Below the pieces are notes generated by a model. The model searched no databases and had not been told where the DNA came from. It saw nothing but the letters and a program-made list of their open reading frames with translations. From an uncultured Dokdonia sp. (GTDB lineage Bacteria > Bacteroidota > Bacteroidia > Flavobacteriales > Flavobacteriaceae): a stretch of 64,000 nt of DNA. Location: contig NZ_CANLNH010000004.1 of the NCBI RefSeq assembly GCF_947492535.1, forward strand, positions 62,001 to 126,000. The letters run 5' to 3'. Position numbers and translations under genes: made by a program. Below, piece after piece: positions 53,495-61,511 of this stretch; the first letter of the stretch is position 1, and the number at the start of each line of letters is the position of its first letter.

Positions 53495-56400
53495 ATGAAG
53501 AAAATTACACTTTTATCTGTAATTGCTTTTTTACTTATGACGGCTATGTCATTTGCACAAGGGGTAACTACAAGTTCAATTAACGGTCGAGTATTAGACA
53601 ATAATGGTGGCCCTTTACCAGGAGCTAACATTGTTGTAACTCACGTTCCAACAGGTTCTGTTTATGGAGCTGTTACAGACTTTGACGGTTTTTACCGTAT
53701 TTCAAATATGAGGTCGGGAGGCCCTTATAATTTAACAATATCGTATGTAGGTTTTGAAGATTTCAAGAAAGAAGGATTTGTTCTTTCTCTAGGTGAGACT
53801 AGTAATATTAGTACATCAATGCAGGAATCTGCCAATGCACTCGATGAAATTGTGATTACTGCCATATCAAATGGTGTCTTTGATGCCAATAAAACTGGCT
53901 CAGAAACAACAATTAACCAAAAGAAAATTGAAGCGTTGCCTAATGTGTCAAGATCCATTGCAGATTTTGCACGTCTTACGCCAGAAGCGCAATTACGAGG
54001 AGATAATCAACTATCTATAGGAGGTCAGAATAATCGTTACAATGCGCTTTATGTTGACGGAGCTGTAAATAATGATGCTTTTGGTCTTTCTGGATCAGGA
54101 ACCAATGGAGGTCAAACTGGAGTGAATCCAATTTCAATTGATGCTATCGAGTCATTTCAAGTAAATGTAGCTCCTTATGATGTGACTATTGGGGGTTTTG
54201 CAGGAGGTGCAATTAGTGCTGTTACGAAATCAGGAACTAATAAATTTAATGGGTCTGCTTATTACCTCTTAAGAAATGAGTCTCTTGCAGGTAAAACACC
54301 TGGAGACTTGGAAGATGACGAAAGAGAAAAACTAGCAGAATTTTCTGCTAAGACTTTTGGGGTAACAGCTGGAGGGCCAATTATTAAGGATAAATTATTC
54401 TTTTTTATAAATTATGAAGGTCAAAATGATGAAACACCACAACCATTTATTCCTGGAGATTATATTGGAGAATCAGGTATAGAGGGCGTTAATCAGTTTA
54501 GTCAGTTCTTATTGGACCAATATGGTTATAATGCTGGGACTTTTGATAATAATACAAGAACCTTGGAAAGTAATAAATTTCTTTTGAAATTAGATTGGAA
54601 TATTAATGAAAATCACAAGTTGTCTTTTCGTAATAATTTAGTGCAGGCAGACTTTTTTGGGATAGGTCGTTCAAGCGCTAGAACTATTAACTTTACAGGT
54701 TCTGCTCAAAACTTTGAATCCAATACAAACACTGCTTCTCTAGAACTTAATTCTACATTCGGGAATAAGTATTCAAATAGATTTATTGTTGGCTACACAA
54801 GAGTAAGAGATGATAGAGGAATCAATGGAGATCCATTTCCATTTATAGAAATTAATGATGGTGATGCGAGAATTTTTGCAGGTTCTGAGCGTTTCTCTAC
54901 GGCAAATTTATTAGAGCAAGATATTTTTACTCTTACAAACAACTTTCAGATATTTTCTGGACGTCATACAGTAACATTAGGAACACACAATGAGTATAGT
55001 TCTGTAAAGAATGTGTTTTTTGGTCGTAATTTTGGAGAGTATACATATAATTCATTAGAGGATTTCTTTAATGACGAGGCAAATGAGTTCCGTAGTAGTT
55101 ATTCTCTATTAGGAGGTACTGGTGATGAATCTATAGGTGCTGCAGAATTTGATTTATTCCAGTTAGGATTTTATGCTCAAGACGAAGTGCAAATTTCTAA
55201 TAATTTTAGACTTACTGGAGGTTTAAGAGTTGATTTGCCAGTATGGGATGATGGAAGAGGAAACGAAGATTTTAATAATAGAACTGTTGGTATATTAGAA
55301 GCAGCTGGAAAAGATCTTCAAGGAGCACGTGTAGGACAAGGGCCTAACACCAGGGCTCATATTTCTCCTAGATTAGGTTTCAACTGGGATGTAAAAGGTG
55401 ATAAAACAACTCAAATTCGAGGAGGGATAGGAATGTTTACATCTAGAATACCTTTAGTATGGCCAGGAGGTGCATACAATAATACAGGTACAGTGGTAGC
55501 AAATACAAGAGTTTTTAGACCAAGTCCAGATTCAGGAAATACAAATTTAGTTCCTAACTTTAATCCAGATGTGAATTCTCAGTTTAGACAAGAAGGGGAA
55601 TTTCAAGGTAATATAGATTTACTTGCAGATGATTTGATGTTGCCACAAGTATTTAAAAAGAGTTTTGCAATAGATCAAAAACTTGGAAAAGGATTTATTT
55701 TTTCTGGAGAAATTTCTCATAGTAGTGTAATTACAGGTCTTAACATAGAAAACTTAAATATCCAGGAGCGTTTTACAACCACAGGAGCTGGACCAAGACC
55801 TAATTTTGGAAACATTGGTTCTAGAAGTCCTGAGTTGATAGATGATACGTATGAAGGAATCTTTTTAATTTCAAACACAAATGACGGAGAAGCATATAAT
55901 GTATCTGGAACCATTACTAAAAACTTTTATTCATCCAAAGTTGATGTAAGATCAAGTGCTACCTATTCTTATGGTAGGTCTACAACTGTTTTTGAAGGAA
56001 CATCTTCTCAAAATATTTCTAATTGGGCTTTTAATGAAAGTGTTAATGGGTCTAATAATCTTGGAACGTCTATCTCTGATTTTAGTCAAGGTCATAGAAC
56101 GCTAGCTAATGTTGTTGTAGATATTAAATGGACAGATAATGTAAAAACTACGATTGGTTTATTTTACCAAGGAGCTGAAGGAACACCTTATAGTTACGTT
56201 GTAGGTGGAGGTAGAAGTAATCGTTTAATTAATGATACTGGAGAAGGGTTTACGCCTTTACCATTTATCCCATCTAACTTCCAAGAGGCACAGTTAATTG
56301 ATGATGGTGATGTAACTGCAGAAGAGCAATGGATAGCTTTAAATGCTTTTATAGAAGGTGATGATTATTTAAGAACTCGTAGAGGTCAATTTGCAGAGCG

Positions 56401-56734
56401 TAATAGAAGTAGAGCAGATTGGAGTCATGTTGTGGATTTGAAATTTGCACAAGAATTTTCATTGAAGATAGGTGAGCAAAAACATACATTTCAAGTATCA
56501 GCAGATATGTTTAACTTTACTAACTTTATCAATAAAGATTGGGGAAGAAGATTCTTTACAAGTGGATTTGATACGGCAACTCTTGTAAACTTTGAAGGTT
56601 TTGCAGATGATGGAACAACTCCTCAATACACATTTAATGATAGAGTAGAAGGGGGACTTAATCAAATAGATGATGCAGGTCTTAATTCATCTAGATGGCA
56701 AGCACAAATAGGGTTACGTTATATTTTTAACTAA
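53495..56734 (+). CDS. TonB-dependent receptor, Oar-like
   Basis: 1079 residues. Signal peptide (ITLLSVIAFLLMTAMSFAQ), then a CarboxypepD_reg-like beta-sandwich (SINGRVLDNNGGPLPGANIV ... FYRISNM), then a plug domain (SIADFARLTPEAQLRGDNQL ... YVDGAVNNDAFGLSGS) and a long beta-barrel ending in RYIFN with terminal aromatic. It imports an unknown ligand through the outer membrane with TonB energy. The barrel region includes RTRRGQFAERNRSRADW and no visible truncation. A strong terminator follows. Confidence 0.92.
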   Translation: MKKITLLSVIAFLLMTAMSFAQGVTTSSINGRVLDNNGGPLPGANIVVTHVPTGSVYGAVTDFDGFYRISNMRSGGPYNLTISYVGFEDFKKEGFVLSLGETSNISTSMQESANALDEIVITAISNGVFDANKTGSETTINQKKIEALPNVSRSIADFARLTPEAQLRGDNQLSIGGQNNRYNALYVDGAVNNDAFGLSGSGTNGGQTGVNPISIDAIESFQVNVAPYDVTIGGFAGGAISAVTKSGTNKFNGSAYYLLRNESLAGKTPGDLEDDEREKLAEFSAKTFGVTAGGPIIKDKLFFFINYEGQNDETPQPFIPGDYIGESGIEGVNQFSQFLLDQYGYNAGTFDNNTRTLESNKFLLKLDWNINENHKLSFRNNLVQADFFGIGRSSARTINFTGSAQNFESNTNTASLELNSTFGNKYSNRFIVGYTRVRDDRGINGDPFPFIEINDGDARIFAGSERFSTANLLEQDIFTLTNNFQIFSGRHTVTLGTHNEYSSVKNVFFGRNFGEYTYNSLEDFFNDEANEFRSSYSLLGGTGDESIGAAEFDLFQLGFYAQDEVQISNNFRLTGGLRVDLPVWDDGRGNEDFNNRTVGILEAAGKDLQGARVGQGPNTRAHISPRLGFNWDVKGDKTTQIRGGIGMFTSRIPLVWPGGAYNNTGTVVANTRVFRPSPDSGNTNLVPNFNPDVNSQFRQEGEFQGNIDLLADDLMLPQVFKKSFAIDQKLGKGFIFSGEISHSSVITGLNIENLNIQERFTTTGAGPRPNFGNIGSRSPELIDDTYEGIFLISNTNDGEAYNVSGTITKNFYSSKVDVRSSATYSYGRSTTVFEGTSSQNISNWAFNESVNGSNNLGTSISDFSQGHRTLANVVVDIKWTDNVKTTIGLFYQGAEGTPYSYVVGGGRSNRLINDTGEGFTPLPFIPSNFQEAQLIDDGDVTAEEQWIALNAFIEGDDYLRTRRGQFAERNRSRADWSHVVDLKFAQEFSLKIGEQKHTFQVSADMFNFTNFINKDWGRRFFTSGFDTATLVNFEGFADDGTTPQYTFNDRVEGGLNQIDDAGLNSSRWQAQIGLRYIFN

Positions 56735-56798
56735 TACTTTTATAATAAGTGTTACGAATCTCAAAATAGCTATTATATATTTTAGATTGGTGATAATC

Positions 56799-56836
56799 AA
56801 AAAGCTCGATGAGGATTTCCTCATCGAGCTTTTTTG
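56799..56836 (+). terminator. Terminator after the Oar-like receptor
   Basis: AAAAAGCTCGATGAGGA and TCCTCATCGAGCTTTTT form a 17-bp stem with a TT loop and a T6 run. Confidence 0.95.
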
Positions 56837-57008
56837 TTTATAACGCTTTTTAGGATTATAATTTATTGGTTTTAAGTATTTGTATAGTATTGTTTTATAT
56901 GATAATAGTAAAGAGTAGAATAATTTGTGAAAATTATAAGTAAAATGAATGGGTAAGATTCTTTAAGTATTAGAACATCTTTATAAATAACCATAAAATT
57001 ATAAATTC

Positions 57009-58268
57009 ATGAAAAAAATAACTAAAAAGTTAAACTTTAAGAAGTTCAAAATTTTACAACTCATTTTACTTGTAGGATTCTTCTTGTCATGTTCAACTGA
57101 AGAATCATTTGAAACGGAAGAAGAGCAGTATAATACAGAAGATTTTATTATTACTACGGAGGCAAACGGAGATATAACCGTAACAATAGGATCGTATTCT
57201 CAAAAATATCCAGTAATTAATGGATTTGCCTCACAAAGACAATATCAGATTGATGATATGATACTTACTTATGATCAATTTAGGTCGTTTTTCCGATTTC
57301 GTCGTGATAATAATAGAGGTGTTTCGACAGATAATGAAGATCGTAGATGGGATAGTTTAGATATTTTCTATTATATAGAACCAGATATTCCTAATAGTGC
57401 AATAATAGAAAATGCATTAGCAATAGTCGAGGCTCAATTGCCATGCTTTTCTTTTATAGAAGTAGATTGTATTACGAATAATTGTAATTCTTTAGGGGGT
57501 TATATGAGATTTCGATCAATTGATGGTAACGTTAGTAGCTCTCCTGTTGGTAAAAATTCTACAGTTAATATAATAAGAATTGGTACGATTACGAATGTGG
57601 GAGTTGTCGTACATGAAATTGGACATTCTCTTGGCTTATTTCATGAACATACAAGAGCAGATAGAAATGATTTTGTTATTTACAATCCGAATTGTGTAGA
57701 GAGTGGTCGTGAAAATAATTTTAACATTAGTAATAATCAGATTGCAGTTGGACCTTTTGATTTTGCTTCTATAATGATTTATAGTTCTAGTACTTTTCAA
57801 GATGGTTGTTTTCCTTTGACAGATTTAAATGGCGATCCTTTTTTTAACACTAGAAATAATTTTTCAAATGGTGATATAGAGACGATACAGTTTATACACG
57901 ATTTACAAACGAACTGCACAGGGCCCTTTGCAGAAGAATCTAGAATACTAGTAGATGCAGAAGCGACTCCAGAAGATCAAGTCTTTACTTATGATTATTT
58001 TGTAACTCTTTTTGAAAATGGAGTAGCAGTTTCTGCTACAGAAAATTTAACTATCAATTATAAAGTCGTAGAGGAAGTTACTTATGAAGATGGTAATTTT
58101 TCAGTAAGTGAAGTTTTTAGAACAACGTCAATAAATACAGGTCAACAGTCTAGTTTTCTTGAAACTGTGGTAGCAGAAGAAGCGCACTATGATTTTGGAG
58201 ATCAAGATGGTCCTGCATATGAAAGATATATTGTTATCTTACCTGGCAATGGTTATCAAGTTAATTGA
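57009..58268 (+). CDS. Astacin-type (M12A) metalloprotease lipoprotein, copy 1
   Basis: 419 residues. Lipobox VGFFLSCSTEE. Catalytic domain with HExxHxxGxxHE: H202, H206 and H212 in HEIGHSLGLFHEH, Met-turn SIMIYSS. C-terminal beta domain (about 310-415) ends in YDFGDQDGPAYERYI. Probably a surface-anchored zinc endopeptidase. The paralogue follows directly downstream. AT-rich compared with the receptor upstream. Confidence 0.9.
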   Translation: MKKITKKLNFKKFKILQLILLVGFFLSCSTEESFETEEEQYNTEDFIITTEANGDITVTIGSYSQKYPVINGFASQRQYQIDDMILTYDQFRSFFRFRRDNNRGVSTDNEDRRWDSLDIFYYIEPDIPNSAIIENALAIVEAQLPCFSFIEVDCITNNCNSLGGYMRFRSIDGNVSSSPVGKNSTVNIIRIGTITNVGVVVHEIGHSLGLFHEHTRADRNDFVIYNPNCVESGRENNFNISNNQIAVGPFDFASIMIYSSSTFQDGCFPLTDLNGDPFFNTRNNFSNGDIETIQFIHDLQTNCTGPFAEESRILVDAEATPEDQVFTYDYFVTLFENGVAVSATENLTINYKVVEEVTYEDGNFSVSEVFRTTSINTGQQSSFLETVVAEEAHYDFGDQDGPAYERYIVILPGNGYQVN

Positions 58269-58386
58269 GAATGGTAATCGTTTTAAGTTATAGCTTATAT
58301 ATTTTCGGAAAAGTGTAAATTCTAAAACCTAACCGACATTAACTATGTTTTCGGTTTTTTATTTAGTAAAATTAACATTAATCACT

Positions 58387-58394
58387 TAATTTTG
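58387..58394 (+). promoter_or_regulatory. Predicted -7 element (TAATTTTG) of the second astacin gene
   Basis: Exact TAnnTTTG match, 20 bp before the ATG at 58415. Supports 58415 as the intended start of the frameshifted gene. Confidence 0.6.
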
Positions 58395-58414
58395 AGGAAT
58401 TAAAAAATAATATC

Positions 58415-59643
58415 ATGAAAAAATAAATATTTTTTTATTAATCTTTATTGCCTTTTTATCTTGTGAAAATGAAATTGAAGAAGATCTTCTTCAAGAAGAA
58501 AACAATTCATTTCTTACTGTAAAAGAAGAAATAGTCAACTTTACTCAAGACACTATATACATACCTGCAAAAGATGGAGGAAAAATAGCTTTGTTAAAGT
58601 ATGATGATACTTTTTATTCTTGGGGGGATATGCTTTTGAACAAAGAACAAATAGAAGTATTGTCTAGATCGAGTGGTAATAGATCAGTAGCAATTAGTAA
58701 TCTTTCTAAAAGATGGAATAATTTGTATATTCCATATAGATTTCATCCCAGTTTTTCTAGTGTTGAAAATGTACGTATTGCAATGAATAGAATAAGAGGT
58801 CGATTATCATGTATAAACTTTGTTGAATTGTCTTCTAATCAAACTGCAGATAGTTATATAGAGTTTAGAGATATTAATGATCCAATGATAGGAGGGGATT
58901 CTGCTTTGGGAAGACAAGGAGGACTGCAAGTAATTAGAATAAATCCCAATGCTTCTGATATTGGTACTGCTGTGCATGAGATTGGACATGCCTTAGGTTT
59001 ATGGCACGAACATCAGCGATTTGATAGGGATAATTTTATTATCGTAAATGAAAATAATATAAATCCATTACAACTTGATCAGTTTGAAATCCCTTCTAAT
59101 CAAGTTACAATAGGAACTTTTGATTTTAATTCTATCATGCTTTATCGCAATGACGCTTTCTTGTGTGATACTTGTACTGGTCTTACACTTACTAGGCTCG
59201 ATGGATCAGAATGGATTAGTAATAGAACTAATTTTTCTATTGCTGATGCAGCTACTATTGCCCAAATACACGGATATCAGACTGATGAAATTCGTTTAAA
59301 TAATAAATCTTTTGACAGAGTGCTTATAGATTTTGAAGCTTCCCCAGATACTCAATACAGAGAAGAAGAATTTTACTTGAACTTTAGTTCAAATCTTACA
59401 TCGCCGTTGACAGTACGTTATGAAATTGTAGAAACTGTATCTAATATACAAACTCACCCCAGTGGACAGCAAACAACAATAACCAATCATACTGTGACAC
59501 TACCAGCTGGTCAAAGTTCATACCTGATTACAACATTAGTGACATTAGATCAATATTATGATTTTGGAGAACCAGACGGTCCTCAATACACAAGATCTGC
59601 TAATTTAGCTGATTATTGTGGCTCGTTATTTAGAAGTAGATAG
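58415..59643 (+). pseudogene. Astacin-type metalloprotease, copy 2, frameshifted in a start-proximal poly-A tract
   Basis: The ATG at 58415 is followed by six A (58418-58423) and then TAA, giving a stop at codon 4. One extra A would give MKKINIFLLIFIAFLSC, a lipoprotein signal peptide (SC at about codon 16), continuous with the open frame that runs to 59643. That frame encodes HEIGHALGLWHEHQRFDR (HExxHxxGxxHE), Met-turn SIMLYRN, and a C-terminal domain like copy 1 (YDFGEPDGPQY). The first downstream in-frame start is only TTG at 58591, after the signal. So it is a pseudogene, phase-variable gene, slippage-decoded gene or sequencing error. Confidence 0.85.
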
Positions 59644-59672
59644 TAAATAAGAAATAATTACTTGCTATTTTG

Positions 59673-59706
59673 AAATGCTGTTTGAGTAAATCTTACAGCA
59701 TTTTTT
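59673..59706 (+). terminator. Terminator after the second astacin gene
   Basis: AAATGCTGT and ACAGCATTT pair across about 15 nt, followed by TTT and TGCTTT. It lies 30 bp past the stop. Confidence 0.75.
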
Positions 59707-59720
59707 GCTTTAAAATGCCC

Positions 59721-59728
59721 TATCTTTG
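59721..59728 (+). promoter_or_regulatory. Predicted -7 element (TATCTTTG)
   Basis: Exact TAnnTTTG match, 29 bp before the ATG at 59757. Confidence 0.65.
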
Positions 59729-59756
59729 AGTAGTAATTATTTAAACACCCACCATT

Positions 59757-60191
59757 ATGTATTCTACAATTCAATTTGTACACTCTATATGGGCTTATTT
59801 AGTCCTTGCTATATTAGTGATCACTACGATTAACTCACTTGCTAAGTTCTTTGGAAAAAAAGAATATGGTGCAAAAGATATGCGTTTGGCACTTTTTACA
59901 TTAATCACGATGCACCTTCAGCTATTGATAGGATTGGTATTGTTCTTTGTGTCTCCTAATGGCTTAAATGCTATTACAACAAATGGTATGGGAGGATTAT
60001 CTAGTGCAGCACGTAAACTAGCAGTAGAGCATCCTACATTGATGATTATTGCAATTGTGCTAGTAACTATTGGATATTCTAAACATAAGAAACAACGTTT
60101 GTCTACGCCTAAGTTCAAAAAACTAGCTATTTTCTATACACTGGCACTTATTGCGGTATTAGCAATGATCCCATGGAATCAATGGTTCTAA
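59757..60191 (+). CDS. Four-helix membrane protein, conserved-type, unknown function
   Basis: 144 residues with four hydrophobic segments: FVHSIWAYLVLAILVITTIN, LALFTLITMHLQLLIGLVLFFV, PTLMIIAIVLVTIGYSK, and LAIFYTLALIAVLAMIPW. Histidines in the first and second helices (VHS and MHLQ) recall haem-binding membrane proteins, but no identification is made. It stands alone between two terminators. Confidence 0.72.
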   Translation: MYSTIQFVHSIWAYLVLAILVITTINSLAKFFGKKEYGAKDMRLALFTLITMHLQLLIGLVLFFVSPNGLNAITTNGMGGLSSAARKLAVEHPTLMIIAIVLVTIGYSKHKKQRLSTPKFKKLAIFYTLALIAVLAMIPWNQWF

Positions 60192-60214
60192 AAGATAGAA
60201 AACACGATATATAG

Positions 60215-60246
60215 AAAAAGGGAAGATGTAATATCTCCCCTTTTTT
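60215..60246 (+). terminator. Terminator after 59757 gene
   Basis: AAAAAGGGAAGAT and ATCTCCCCTTTTTT pair with a short loop and one mismatch, ending in a T-run. Confidence 0.65.
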
Positions 60247-60251
60247 AGTTT

Positions 60252-60303
60252 TTGGTATATGCTTTTGCGATCCTGCCTATAGGTAGGCAAGAGCTTGTAA
60301 AAT
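60252..60303. repeat. Degenerate long-form repeat fragment
   Basis: TATATGCTTTTGCGATCCTG, then CCTATAGGTAGG hairpin, then GCAAGAGCTTGTAAAA. Resembles the arms of 6726-6833 and 42869-42955 with many changes. Confidence 0.4.
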
Positions 60304-60310
60304 GCCCTGC

Positions 60311-61369
60311 TTATTTTGTAGCGACTTCTTTAATTAAGATAATATACACTGGGAAATGATCACTATATCCTCCTGTGTATCCACCATTAGCAAAACTACG
60401 ATACGGATAGCCTTTGTAACGTCCTTTAGGGTTGCTTAAGTAGTTTTTGTTATAAATACCTGCTTTAAAATACCTATAAGAACTATAGTCTTTACGAAGC
60501 AGTGGCTCTGTAACTAAAATTTGATCAAAAAGATTCCATCCATCTCGATACGCTAAGGTGCCTATTCCTTTTTTGAACATAGGTTCCATAGGATTGTAAA
60601 TCATCTTATCTTTTACCTTCTCTTTATTTCCTTGCGCTTTCAATACTTTCTTTACACTAGGACTTGTAGGGTCATCATTAAGATCTCCCATCGTAATGAT
60701 CTTTGCGTATGGGTCATTACTCTGTAAGCTATCGATAAGTTTTTTATTAAGTGCGGCAGCAGCCATACGTTTTTTGCGACTACGTGCTTCTCCTCCAGAA
60801 CGTGACGGCCAGTGATTTACAATAATATGAATCATATCACCGTCTAATAATCCAGATACTAATAATTGATCACGTGTAAATCTTCGTTTTGTAGGATCTT
60901 CATTATCGTAAATAATAAGTTCGTGTTTACTAATGTTTTTAGGTGTAAACAGTGCTTTTTGATACATAAGCGCTACGTCAATCCCTCTTCGGTCTGGAGA
61001 ATCAAAATGAGCAATCCCATAATCTTTCTCTAGCAATTGTGGGTCATTAGCGAGGTCTTCTATGGTTTTTCTATTTTCTATTTCAGCAAGCCCAATAATG
61101 GCAGGTGAATTCTTAGTGATATCCATTCCAATTTCTGAAATAACGCGTGCCATTTTCTGGACTTTATCTGCATAAATAGCTTCGGTCCAATGGTCTTTTC
61201 CGTTGGGAGTTCGGTCGTCATCAAAGGTGATCGGGTCGTTTTCTGTATCAAACAGGTTTTCAACGTTGTAGAATGCAATGGTGTGTGGTTTGTATGTTTT
61301 TTGATCTTGCGCTTTCGCGAAAGCGAACGATACTATAAAAACAATAAATAGATACTTTTTTAAGTACAT
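60311..61369 (-). CDS. Secreted endonuclease/exonuclease/phosphatase-family protein
   Basis: 352 residues from ATG at 61369 (MYLKKYLFIVFIVSFAFAKA, signal peptide). An upstream ATG at 61420 would give an unlikely leader. EEP fold: IAFYNVENLFDTENDP, IIGLAEIENRKTIEDL, IIVNHWPSRSGGEARS, ITMGDLNDDPTSP, and the final YSDHFPVYI. Such proteins hydrolyse nucleic acids or phosphoesters outside the cell. The end of the signal peptide (AFAKA) is coded by a palindrome core at 61310-61325. Confidence 0.88.
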   Translation of the reverse strand: MYLKKYLFIVFIVSFAFAKAQDQKTYKPHTIAFYNVENLFDTENDPITFDDDRTPNGKDHWTEAIYADKVQKMARVISEIGMDITKNSPAIIGLAEIENRKTIEDLANDPQLLEKDYGIAHFDSPDRRGIDVALMYQKALFTPKNISKHELIIYDNEDPTKRRFTRDQLLVSGLLDGDMIHIIVNHWPSRSGGEARSRKKRMAAAALNKKLIDSLQSNDPYAKIITMGDLNDDPTSPSVKKVLKAQGNKEKVKDKMIYNPMEPMFKKGIGTLAYRDGWNLFDQILVTEPLLRKDYSSYRYFKAGIYNKNYLSNPKGRYKGYPYRSFANGGYTGGYSDHFPVYIILIKEVATK

Positions 61370-61511
61370 TGTAGTGCGTGTATTAATTTTCTGTAAAGAG
61401 ATAAACATATCTCGTGCCAAAGGTAATCATTCCCTCGAAAATGAGTACTTTTGCGCGGCAAATGTAAAGGTTTTCTTAATGAAGGAAGCCCGATGTTAAC
61501 TAAACTAATTT

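Noticed and set aside
1851-61325. The 20-bp palindrome as a parS centromere site
   Set aside because: It resembles parS-type palindromes superficially, but parS sites are few and cluster near the origin; here copies occur every few kb and no parA/parB genes are present.
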